Source of the DNA: Rikenella sp.
GTDB lineage: Bacteria; Bacteroidota; Bacteroidia; Bacteroidales; Rikenellaceae
DNA length: 8,164 nt
Direction: 5' to 3'
Assembly: GCA_029054535.1 (NCBI GenBank)
Contig: JAIDFC010000010.1
Span: 1-8,164, forward strand
The notes below the pieces were generated by a model. It was given only the letters and a program-made list of their open reading frames with translations, did not search any database and was not told where the DNA came from. This document shows positions 1 through 5,874 of the stretch, one piece after another. How positions within the stretch are numbered: the stretch's first letter is position 1; each line of letters starts with the position of its first letter. Position numbers and translations under genes: made by a program.

Positions 1-134
1 CTCGGATGATCGGAAACTACAGCGCGAATTTCCCGAAGACAGAAGAGACCTTCATGCGCGGATTGAACCCCGGGGATTCGTATACGGTCAACTGCGGCTG
101 GATCAGCGGGCGGACGACCGTGCGGGAACGGTAA
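1..134 (+). CDS. 3' end of an unrecognised gene (partial)
   Basis: The frame that starts at base 3 is open from the window edge to a TAA at 132-134, giving the last 43 residues of a protein. Its third codon positions are mostly G or C, like those of the downstream genes, which favours it over the other open frame here (it ends at a TAG about ten bases further on). The visible tail is polar, with alternating hydrophobic residues and the stretch GLNPGDSYTVNCGW, and could be a beta-rich C-terminal domain. No family was recognised. In related Bacteroidales the gene before lptC often encodes a TPR or other envelope protein, but this tail shows no TPR pattern. About 120 bases separate it from lptC, with no clear terminator. 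Confidence 0.5.
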   Translation, partial: RMIGNYSANFPKTEETFMRGLNPGDSYTVNCGWISGRTTVRER

Positions 135-158
135 TCCTTTAGTGCGGGGATGGGGGGA

Positions 159-192
159 TTGTAATTCGCGGGGGAGTGTTGTAATTATCGGG
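159..192 (+). repeat. Short direct repeat upstream of lptC
   Basis: TTGTAATT occurs at 159-166 and again at 179-186, exactly 20 bases apart, and both copies run into CGG-type sequence. This could be a tandem operator or a chance repeat. Neither copy matches TAnnTTTG well enough to be called a promoter. Confidence 0.3.
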
Positions 193-254
193 AGACAGGG
201 GGAGGAGAGACGGGGCGCTTGTCGGTTTTTCCCTCCCTTTCTCCGTTTTTGCCT

Positions 255-920
255 ATGAAGAATCGATCGACGGTGCTTGCTGCAAAGTTTGCGGCAGGCA
301 CTCTTTTTCTGAGTGTCGTATCCCTGTTCGCCTCCTGCGGCGACCGGGAGCCCGAACCGACCATCAAAGACCCGGAAACCACGCCGACGATGGTGAGCCG
401 AAACCGTCGGATCATCAACTCGACGGACGGCGAACGGCAGTACCGGATGGAGACCCCTCTGCTGGAGCGGTACGAGCTGGCGGCGGAACCTTTCATGGAG
501 TTCCGCGAGGGGATCAAGGTCGAGACCTTCGACTCGGCGTTGCGGGTGGAGAGCGACCTGGTGGCCGACTACGCCCGACTGAACGAGAAAACCGAACTAT
601 GGGAGGCGCGCGGCCATGTCGTGGTCCACAACTATAAGGGGGAGAAGGGGGGGCGCACATTGATGACCGAGCGGCTCTATTGGGACCAGAAGCAGAAAAA
701 GATTTATAGCGATACGACAGCTCGTGTGATCGAGGGTGGGAGTGTGCATGTCGGGCGGAACTTCGAGGCGGACGAGAATTTCGAAACGTGGAGCTTCCAC
801 AACACTTCGGGAAAGATCGAGGTCGAAGCGTCGACTTTGCGGGAGGAGGATTCGACCGCTTCGGAGTCGGCGTCTCGCACGGACTCGACGGCGGTGTTGC
901 AGTCGGCGTCGGGGCAGTGA
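255..920 (+). CDS. lptC: LPS export lipoprotein LptC
   Basis: Predicted LptC, 221 residues. LptC is the membrane-anchored periplasmic part of the Lpt machine; it takes lipopolysaccharide from LptB2FG and passes it to LptA on the way to the outer membrane. I chose the ATG at 255 because it gives a clean lipoprotein signal: basic MKNR, a hydrophobic core to about residue 26, and a lipobox ending in FAS-Cys28. An in-frame TTG at 219 would add 12 residues that spoil the signal. Residues about 79-190 carry the LptC-type beta-jellyroll pattern, with FREGIKVETFD, ARGHVVVHN, LYWDQKQKKIYSD and FEADENFETWSF. The last 30 residues are Ser/Thr/Glu-rich and probably disordered. A lipidated cysteine anchor, rather than the transmembrane helix of E. 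coli LptC, fits Bacteroidetes homologues. No Shine-Dalgarno sequence is visible. The following gap is unusually long. Confidence 0.87.
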   Translation: MKNRSTVLAAKFAAGTLFLSVVSLFASCGDREPEPTIKDPETTPTMVSRNRRIINSTDGERQYRMETPLLERYELAAEPFMEFREGIKVETFDSALRVESDLVADYARLNEKTELWEARGHVVVHNYKGEKGGRTLMTERLYWDQKQKKIYSDTTARVIEGGSVHVGRNFEADENFETWSFHNTSGKIEVEASTLREEDSTASESASRTDSTAVLQSASGQ

Positions 921-954
921 TTGTTCTGGAAGGATTATAACGAAGCGCCGCCAG

Positions 955-1189
955 TTTTGTTGGGGCTTTGGTTTTTTGCTTCCGGAAGGCCCAAGCAATG
1001 CGTAGCATTGCAAGCCCAGCGGGGGGACGCACCGCGTCTTTTGTTGGGTTTCTTTCAGCCTTATGGGCGGCCGCGTGGCCCGAGCGCGTTCGACACGGTT
1101 TTCGAAGAGAGATCCGCGCGCGAGTGCTGGGTTAGGAAATCGTTGGAACAATGAGAATTGTTCCAACAAGATTTCCGCCAGCGCGCGGA
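955..1189. repeat. Composite module 1: short hairpin, TTTTGTTGGG, long interrupted hairpin
   Basis: Three parts occur in order. A short hairpin has arms GCAATGC (995-1001) and GCATTGC (1005-1011) with loop GTA. TTTTGTTGGG follows at 1039-1048, with another copy before the hairpin at 955-964. The long hairpin spans 1113-1189. Its outer stem pairs 1113-1120 with 1182-1189 (TCCGCGCG/CGCGCGGA). After a 6-base 5' bulge, 1127-1130 pairs with 1178-1181 (CTGG/CCAG). After a small internal loop, 1135-1141 pairs with 1170-1176 (GGAAATC/GATTTCC). Last, 1142-1152 pairs with 1157-1167 (11 bp) around a GAGA loop of GNRA type. Module 2 repeats the same order. Whether it acts as RNA or as palindromic DNA is unknown. 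Confidence 0.65.
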
Positions 1190-1216
1190 CAAAGAATGTT
1201 TTTTAGAACGGTATAA

Positions 1217-1373
1217 CGATACGCAGTATCGCCCGCGCGCCGCGAGCGACGGACCCGTTGGGTGTTTTGTTGGGGTTTTCTTGGTCTAAGTCGATTCCCG
1301 CGCGCCGTGCCTAAGTAGCGAAATACGCCGTTTCAACGAAGAGTTGAAACGGATGGATTTCGCAGGCGCGCGG
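1217..1373. repeat. Composite module 2: same order and fold as module 1
   Basis: The short hairpin has arms CGATAC (1217-1222) and GTATCG (1226-1231) with loop GCA. TTTTGTTGGG follows at 1265-1274. The long hairpin spans 1298-1373. Its outer stem pairs 1298-1304 with 1367-1373 (CCGCGCG/CGCGCGG). After a 5-base 5' bulge ending in GTG, 1310-1312 pairs with 1364-1366 (CCT/AGG). After a 5' internal loop, 1318-1324 pairs with 1357-1363 (GCGAAAT/ATTTCGC). Last, 1328-1337 pairs with 1343-1352 (CCGTTTCAAC/GTTGAAACGG) around a 5-base loop. Stem for stem this matches module 1, but the inner sequences differ with pairing kept. Confidence 0.65.
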
Positions 1374-1395
1374 CCAAATCCGGTTTTGGTTGATT

Positions 1396-1486
1396 CGGGC
1401 TGAAGCCAGCGGAGGCGCAAGTGAACGGAGTGAACGTTGCGGCCCTCCGCCTGGGGGTGGCTTCGGCCCGTCATGGTGAGATCTCG
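1396..1486 (+). repeat. GCGGAGG element, copy 1 (structured)
   Basis: The outer stem pairs 1396-1408 with 1458-1470 (CGGGCTGAAGCCA/TGGCTTCGGCCCG, 13 bp with one G-T pair). The inner stem pairs GCGGAGG (1409-1415) with CCTCCGC (1444-1450). The apical arm contains GTGAAC twice (1421-1426 and 1430-1435). The block ends in CATGG and the palindrome GAGATCTC (1478-1485). A diverged copy lies about 370 bases downstream. The strand is given as that of the neighbouring genes and is not proven. Confidence 0.6.
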
Positions 1487-1516
1487 AAAAATTGCGGGCG
1501 ACGGTAGAACCTTTTT

Positions 1517-1543
1517 GAGCAAACCCAATTTCCGAGCGGCACC
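1517..1543. repeat. GAGCAAAC...GCGGCACC block, copy 1
   Basis: The 27-base block begins GAGCAAACCC and ends CCGAGCGGCACC. A similar 35-base block lies at 1791-1825, inside the apical arm of the second GCGGAGG element. The two elements therefore share pieces in a different arrangement. Confidence 0.45.
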
Positions 1544-1548
1544 GTGTC

Positions 1549-1620
1549 GAACGCCCGGGAGCGGCCGCAATCTTTGACGCGTGAGCGGCCAAATTGCGGG
1601 CCTCCCGAGGGGAGGCGTTC
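1549..1620. repeat. Long GC-rich hairpin with a small hairpin after it
   Basis: Arms are 1549-1571 and 1593-1620. GAACGCC (1549-1555) pairs with GGCGTTC (1614-1620). CGGGAG pairs with CTCCCG in the middle. CCGCAAT (1565-1571) pairs with ATTGCGG (1593-1599). About 21 bases are left in the loop. A separate compact hairpin follows directly: CGCGCC (1627-1632) with GGCGCG (1638-1643). No T-run follows, so this is not an ordinary intrinsic terminator. Confidence 0.55.
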
Positions 1621-1765
1621 GGCCCGCGCGCCTTGCAGGCGCGGTTGTTGAGTCCAGGTAAAAGGGGCGCTGCCAGCAAGAGAAGCAACGAGCACCGCCG
1701 AGTTGCGTCCCGCCGCTGGGAGAGGTCGTGGTTGGTTGCGAGATGTAGCTGTTTCGGTGTTAAAA

Positions 1766-1870
1766 GGGCCGTCGCCGGCGGAGGCTTGCCGAGCAAACTC
1801 CAGCTTTCGAGTGCCGAGCGGCACCGGCCCTCTGCCCGGGGTGGCGTCGGCTGCCATGGGGAGATCTTGG
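1766..1870 (+). repeat. GCGGAGG element, copy 2 (diverged, with variable arm)
   Basis: Bases 1774-1785 match 1405-1416 in 11 of 12 positions. Bases 1826-1870 align with 1441-1486 through GGCCCTC, GGGGTGGC, TCGGC, CATGG and GAGATCT. The outer stem pairs 1768-1776 with 1843-1851, with one T-T mismatch. The inner stem pairs 1777-1784 with 1829-1836 and contains one G-T pair where copy 1 has G-C. The apical arm is longer (40 against 24 bases) and of different sequence. It includes GTGCC/GGCAC (1811-1815 with 1820-1824). Confidence 0.6.
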
Positions 1871-1885
1871 AGGAACGCGGTTGCT

Positions 1886-1933
1886 GGCCTCGTCGCCCAG
1901 CGACAAAGCCGCTCGGGAGATGGGCGACAGGCC
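1886..1933. repeat. 13-bp hairpin with one bulged base
   Basis: GTCGCCCA (1892-1899) pairs with TGGGCGAC (1921-1928). After a bulged C at 1891, GGCCT (1886-1890) pairs with AGGCC (1929-1933). The loop is 21 bases. It follows GCGGAGG copy 2, as the 1549-1620 hairpin follows copy 1. It may therefore be an equivalent part of a larger repeated structure. Confidence 0.55.
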
Positions 1934-2155
1934 GAACGAGGCGGAAAGCATGCTTCGTCCCAAGGCGCCCTTTCAGGCCGAAGGAAGCGAAAAGAGGTGG
2001 CTACGGTCCGTGCGCCGGAGCCTCCCGAGCAACCGGGCGTAACCCAACCTGACAAGGTTTTTCCCCCGCGAAACGCCGGGAGTACAGGCTTAAAAAAGTA
2101 AGAGGAATGTACGCGTCATGCGCGTGGACACCATACAGAACTGAATATTCGAGAC

Positions 2156-3430
2156 ATGTATCTACAGATAATCCTCGTTATCGTCATCGCGTTGTTGCTG
2201 TCGGCGTTTTTTTCCGGGATGGAGATCGCTTTTTTGTCGTCGAACAAGCTGCGGCTGGAGATCGAACGCAAACAGCATCCGACCTACGGGCGGATCGCCA
2301 GCCTCTTTTTGCGCGCTCCGGGGCAGTATATCTCGACCATCCTGGTCGGGAACAATATCGCGTTGGTGATCTACTCGATTTTCATGAGCCAGTTGTATGT
2401 GGCGATCGCCGGTCGGTCGAATTATGCCGTCGAGACCTTGATCTCGACCTTGGTGATTATCTTTACGGCCGAATTTCTGCCCAAAGCGGTGGTGAAGGCC
2501 AATCCGAATTTCTATTTGCGGATTTTCGCGGTTCCGCTTTGGGTGCTTTACGTCGTGTTTTATCCGTTGTCCCGGTTTGCGACGTTGCTTTCGACGTGGT
2601 TTCTTCGTCTGTTGGGGCATCGGGTGGCCGAGACCCCCTCTTTGGGTGGGTTCGACAAAGTGGATCTGGCGACCTTGGTCGAAGAGAGCGCCGCAGCGGG
2701 CAGCGGTGAAGAGGGGGATGCCGCCGAGCGTGAGGATAACGAACAGCGCGTGCGGCTGTTTCAGAATGCGTTGGATTTTTCGGAACAGCGCGTCCGGGAG
2801 TGTATGGTGCCGCGGACCGAAGTCGAGGCGATCGACGTGGAGGCCGGGGTGGACGATCTGCGTCGGATGTTCGTGAATACGGGCTATTCGCGGCTGCCGG
2901 TTTACGAGGGGACGATCGACAACGTGATCGGGTATGCTAATCTCAAATCGCTGTTCAACGATCCGACGACCATCCGAGACGTGTTGCAGGAGACGTTGTA
3001 CGTTCCGGAGACGATGTCGCAGCAGAAGCTGCTCGGCGAGTTCACGCGGGATCATAAGTCGCTGGCCATCGTGATCGACGAGTTCGGGGGGACGGCCGGG
3101 ATGGTAACGCTCGAGGATCTGCTGGAGCAGATCTTCGGCGAGATCGAAGACGAGCACGATGCCGATTATTTGGTCGAGAAGGAGGTCGCGCCGGGGGAAT
3201 ACGTGCTGGCGGGGCGGTTGGAGATCGATCACCTGAATGAAGCCTACGGGCTGGGGATTCCGGAGTCGGATCGGTACGATACGCTGGCCGGGTATATCCT
3301 CGATCAGAGCGAAGACCTGCCGGGGGCGGGCGATGTGATCCGGGTCGACGGGTTGAAGATCAAAGTGTTGCGGGCTGGAAGGGCGCGGATCGAACTGCTG
3401 CAGGTCGTCAAAACAGACCCCGAACGGTAG
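2156..3430 (+). CDS. CNNM/CorC-family membrane protein with CBS pair (hemolysin-like, GldE-like)
   Basis: 424 residues, the full length for this family. The domain order is an N-terminal DUF21/CNNM membrane domain (about 1-155), a CBS pair (about 215-335) and a C-terminal CorC/HlyC transporter-associated domain (about 345-420). Seen directly: helix 1 running into FSGMEIAFLSSN (19-30); GNNIA (65-69); EFLPK (106-110); CMVPRTEV (216-223); SRLPVYEG (245-252); and the family signature DEFGGTAGMVTLEDLLEQ (308-325) followed by GEIEDEHD. Family members move or control Mg2+/Co2+ and related ions, and CBS domains often bind adenine nucleotides. In gliding Bacteroidetes the paralogue GldE supports motility and type IX secretion; neither is implied here. 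An acidic linker (about 180-197) joins the membrane and CBS parts. The old label hemolysin is historical. The gene sits between lptC and a foldase gene, the usual Bacteroidales context. Confidence 0.93.
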   Translation: MYLQIILVIVIALLLSAFFSGMEIAFLSSNKLRLEIERKQHPTYGRIASLFLRAPGQYISTILVGNNIALVIYSIFMSQLYVAIAGRSNYAVETLISTLVIIFTAEFLPKAVVKANPNFYLRIFAVPLWVLYVVFYPLSRFATLLSTWFLRLLGHRVAETPSLGGFDKVDLATLVEESAAAGSGEEGDAAEREDNEQRVRLFQNALDFSEQRVRECMVPRTEVEAIDVEAGVDDLRRMFVNTGYSRLPVYEGTIDNVIGYANLKSLFNDPTTIRDVLQETLYVPETMSQQKLLGEFTRDHKSLAIVIDEFGGTAGMVTLEDLLEQIFGEIEDEHDADYLVEKEVAPGEYVLAGRLEIDHLNEAYGLGIPESDRYDTLAGYILDQSEDLPGAGDVIRVDGLKIKVLRAGRARIELLQVVKTDPER

Positions 3431-3447
3431 ACTCTGATTCGCGAGGC

Positions 3448-3478
3448 TTCGTCATGTCGAAAAAAAACAGTACATTTG
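3448..3478 (+). promoter_or_regulatory. Bacteroidetes-type promoter for the PpiD-like gene
   Basis: TTCG at 3448-3451 is followed by exactly 19 bases and TACATTTG at 3471-3478. This fits the Bacteroidetes primary sigma pattern (TTTG, spacer, TAnnTTTG), with one mismatch in the -33 box. Transcription would begin near 3485, leaving a leader of about 100 bases. The promoter 5' of the symporter has the same TTCG and the same spacing. Confidence 0.65.
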
Positions 3479-3514
3479 CCCCATTGACGCTTTGCGTGGA
3501 GGGCGCGGGCGACG

Positions 3515-3545
3515 GTCGGATCCGGGCTTTGTCCGGGCGTCCGAC
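3515..3545 (+). promoter_or_regulatory. Leader hairpin of the PpiD-like gene
   Basis: GTCGGA (3515-3520) pairs with TCCGAC (3540-3545). Inside it, CCGG (3522-3525) can pair with CCGG (3533-3536). It lies in the predicted untranslated leader, about 37 bases before the start codon, and is followed by the A-rich stretch AATAAAAGAAAGCAGAAAAT. No riboswitch class was recognised, and a regulatory role is only possible. Confidence 0.35.
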
Positions 3546-3582
3546 TCCGAACGGGATAATAAAAGAAAGCAGAAAATAAAGC

Positions 3583-5655
3583 ATGGTAACTCTCAACACA
3601 CTCAGAAACAAAGGCGGCGTGCTGCTGGCGATCGTGATCGGCCTGGCGTTGCTGGCTTTCGTGCTCGGGGACATGATCACCTCGGGGAACACCTTGATGA
3701 ACAGTTCGAAGATGAACGTCGGGACGATCGACGGCGAAAAGGTCTCGACGCAGGAGTACGCCCAGGCGATCGACGAACTGACCGAAGTGCAGCGCATCAC
3801 CACCGGACGCGAAGGAACCACCGAAGAGCAGAGCGAAATGATTCGGATGCAGGCTTGGGACCTCATGATTCGGAACAAAGCCCTCAAACCGGCTTTGACC
3901 GAAGTGGGGCTGACCGTGTCGGAAGACGAGATGGTGGACTTGATTAGCGGGGCGGAACCGTCGCCGATCATCGTCCAGATGTTCGGCGATCCGCAGACCG
4001 GACGATTCGAACCGGCCATGCTGCGGCAGTTCGTAGCCGGGGTCGAACAGGACCAGACCGGACGGATGCAGATGTTCTGGAATTACTTGCAGGGGGAAGT
4101 CGGGGACCAGAGTTTGTTCTATAAGTTCCAGAACTTGATCGGGAAAGCGGCCTATGTTACGGCTTTCGAGGCGGAACAGATGGCCGCGATCGAAGGGAAG
4201 ACTTATGCGGTGAACTATCTGGTGAGTCGGTACGACGCTGTGGCCGATAGTACGGTCCGGGTGTCGGAGGCCGATTTGAGAAAATACTACGACTCGCACA
4301 AAGGGATGTTTCGGCAAGATGAGTTGCGGGATATCGAATACGTAACGTTCGAGGCGCTGCCGTCGGCCGAAGATTATGCCGCGGCGGAAAAGACCGTGCG
4401 CCAATTGGCGGCGGATTTGGCGGCGACGAAGAATGTGCAGCAGTTCGTGTCGATGAACTCGCAGAGTACGTCTGACGCGCGGTATTACAAACCGGGCGAG
4501 ATTACGGGCGAACTGGGGGCTTTCGCTTTCGGTCGGCCGGGGATGGACTCGGTCTACGGGCCGGTGCTGAACGGCGACCAGTGGACCATGGCACGGATTT
4601 CCGACGTGCGGGTGATGCCGGATAGCGTGCGGCTGAGCAACATCGTGGTGCCGGGAGATCGGAAAGCCTTGGCGGACAGCTTGGCGGACGCTTTGCAGTG
4701 CGGCGGGGACTTTGCGGCGGCTGCGCGGGAGTTCTCGGCCGATATGGAGAGCGGGGCGTTGGGCGGAGACCTCGGCATGATGGATCCGCAGACCTTGGCG
4801 CCGCAGTTCGCCGATGCGATCAAGGGGGCGACGGCGGGGAGCGTGAAGACCGTTACGACGCCGGACGCGATTTTCATTTTGAAAGTTACAGCTACGAAAG
4901 GCGAATCGGAAAAGGTACAGCTCGGGGTGATTAATTACACGGTGGAAGCGAGCGAGCTGACGCGGAATCAGGTGTACGGCGAGGCGAATAAGTTTGCGAC
5001 GGCGGCGCTGGCTTCGGCCGGCGGCTTCGAACGGGCGGTGAACGAAGGGGCGCTGGCCAAGCGGGTGGCGACCGTGCAGCCGAACGACCGGACGGTCGGC
5101 GGGATGCAACAATCGCGCGAACTGGCGCGGTGGGCTTTCAACGGAGAGCTGGGCGACGTGTCGGAAGTCAACGAGTTTGGGAATAATTTCGTGGTGGCCA
5201 TGATTACCGGCGTGCGGGAACAGGGCATCGCGCCGTTCGAACAGGTGAAAGGCGACTTGCGGACGTTGGTCGTGCGGGAGAAGAAAGGCGAGATGCTGGC
5301 GCAACGGATGACGGGAGCTGCGTCGGTGGCGGCCTTGGCGGAGACGCTGGGGACGGAGGTGCTGAGCAGCGATGACGTGAATTTCCAGGGATTCATGGCT
5401 CCGGAAGTCGGATTCGATCCGGCCTTCACCGGCGGGGTGTCGGGGATCGGCAAGACAGGCGTAGTATCGCGACCGATCGTCGGACGGATCGGGGTGTATG
5501 CGGCGGAGGTTACGGAGCTTCGGGACGAACCGGTCGACGTGGCGGTCGAAAAGGCCCGGCTGACGGCGGAGGCGCAGCAGAGTACGTTTATGTCGGTCTA
5601 CCAGGCGTTCCTGGAGATGAGCGACATTCGGGATACCAGATATCGGTTCTATTAA
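3583..5655 (+). CDS. Membrane-anchored PpiD/SurA-type foldase (parvulin-like)
   Basis: 690 residues, close to the roughly 700 of Bacteroidetes PpiD-like proteins. A short basic N-terminus (TLRNKGG) precedes one membrane helix (about 11-29). The rest should lie in the periplasm. After the helix comes a SurA/PpiD N-terminal chaperone region beginning NVGTIDGEKVSTQEYAQ (about 46-62). A parvulin-type domain spans about 350-435, with GGDLG at 394-398, and a long C-terminal region follows. Such proteins help secreted and outer-membrane proteins fold. The parvulin histidines appear to be missing: the usual (S/A)-H-I-L stretch reads SNIVV (352-356) and the closing H-I-(I/L)-K stretch reads FILKV (431-435). 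It may therefore act mainly as a chaperone. The gene has its own promoter and leader, starts at an ATG after an A-rich stretch, and ends just before a strong terminator. Confidence 0.88.
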   Translation: MVTLNTLRNKGGVLLAIVIGLALLAFVLGDMITSGNTLMNSSKMNVGTIDGEKVSTQEYAQAIDELTEVQRITTGREGTTEEQSEMIRMQAWDLMIRNKALKPALTEVGLTVSEDEMVDLISGAEPSPIIVQMFGDPQTGRFEPAMLRQFVAGVEQDQTGRMQMFWNYLQGEVGDQSLFYKFQNLIGKAAYVTAFEAEQMAAIEGKTYAVNYLVSRYDAVADSTVRVSEADLRKYYDSHKGMFRQDELRDIEYVTFEALPSAEDYAAAEKTVRQLAADLAATKNVQQFVSMNSQSTSDARYYKPGEITGELGAFAFGRPGMDSVYGPVLNGDQWTMARISDVRVMPDSVRLSNIVVPGDRKALADSLADALQCGGDFAAAAREFSADMESGALGGDLGMMDPQTLAPQFADAIKGATAGSVKTVTTPDAIFILKVTATKGESEKVQLGVINYTVEASELTRNQVYGEANKFATAALASAGGFERAVNEGALAKRVATVQPNDRTVGGMQQSRELARWAFNGELGDVSEVNEFGNNFVVAMITGVREQGIAPFEQVKGDLRTLVVREKKGEMLAQRMTGAASVAALAETLGTEVLSSDDVNFQGFMAPEVGFDPAFTGGVSGIGKTGVVSRPIVGRIGVYAAEVTELRDEPVDVAVEKARLTAEAQQSTFMSVYQAFLEMSDIRDTRYRFY

Positions 5656-5685
5656 TATTGGTATAGAACGCGTATGACGTTTCGG

Positions 5686-5742
5686 GGCGCGTGGTTCTCT
5701 CGGCAAACAATCGTGCCGAGAGAACCACGCGCCTGCTTTTTT
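5686..5742 (+). terminator. Strong intrinsic terminator after the PpiD-like gene
   Basis: Arms 5686-5705 and 5714-5733 are perfectly complementary over 20 bases, with an 8-base loop (5706-5713). A T-run (5737-5742) follows after TGC. It begins 30 bases past the stop codon and separates the envelope cluster from the symporter. Both arms contain GGTTCTCT or its complement, as do other hairpins in this window. Confidence 0.9.
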
Positions 5743-5775
5743 CGCCCTCCGGCGGCAGAACCCGAAGCGAGGCGG

Positions 5776-5806
5776 TTCGCAACCGACCGAAAAATGCGTA
5801 TATTTG
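5776..5806 (+). promoter_or_regulatory. Bacteroidetes-type promoter for the symporter
   Basis: TTCG at 5776-5779 is followed by 19 bases and TATATTTG at 5799-5806, a full match to TAnnTTTG with one mismatch in the -33 box. Transcription would start near 5813. The leader includes a run of nine A (5845-5853) and an A-rich stretch directly before the start codon, in place of a Shine-Dalgarno sequence. Confidence 0.72.
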
Positions 5807-5874
5807 TCTGAAACGAGGGGTGTGCTCGGGGGGGAGTCGCTAGCAAAAAAAAACGCTCACAAAAAACGAATCGA

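Larger units (their letters stand above)
921..2155. other. 1.2-kb gene-free region full of inverted and diverged repeats
   Basis: No convincing gene lies between the lptC stop and the next ATG. The open frames here are Arg/Pro/Gly-rich, overlap in several registers on both strands and resemble no family. The region holds many inverted repeats (listed separately) and at least two families of diverged direct repeats. Bases 1644-1765 show nothing I can name. Bases 1934-2155 hold only small hairpins: AACCT at 2046-2050 with AGGTT at 2055-2059, followed by a short T-run, and a GC-rich one near 2065-2080. I found no TAnnTTTG promoter for the following gene. I did not recognise tmRNA, RNase P RNA, 6S RNA, a tRNA or a known riboswitch. 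Confidence 0.7.

Noticed and set aside
146..215. Possible G-quadruplex in the lptC leader
   Set aside because: Several G-runs are present, but the loops between the four best are up to 15 bases, so a stable quadruplex is doubtful.
921..1154. Small + strand open frame directly after lptC
   Set aside because: It begins at a TTG adjoining the lptC stop and spans the repeat elements. The conserved features here are base-paired arms, not codons.
1594..2101. Overlapping + strand open frames of 152 and 132 residues
   Set aside because: They are Arg/Gly/Ala-rich, overlap each other and a minus-strand frame of 194 residues, and cross the repeat hairpins. Lack of stops is explained by high GC content.
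1980..2110. Possible riboswitch (TPP or cobalamin type) before the CNNM gene
   Set aside because: AACCTGA and some GC-rich hairpins suggested one, but the conserved cores of these classes are not present in order.
921..2155. CRISPR array or insertion sequence
   Set aside because: There are no evenly spaced identical repeats with unique spacers, no transposase motif, and no matched terminal repeats with target duplication at the edges.
2162..3232. Long minus-strand open frame (356 residues) across the CNNM gene, and a similar one at 5857-6789 across the symporter
   Set aside because: They show the same antisense pattern, with His/Arg/Gln/Asp-rich products and no recognisable domain.
3304..5706. 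An 800-residue open frame on the minus strand across the PpiD-like gene
   Set aside because: It is the antisense shadow of a GC-rich gene. Its product is extremely rich in Arg, His and Pro, shows no family motifs, and would run into two genes with clear function on the other strand.
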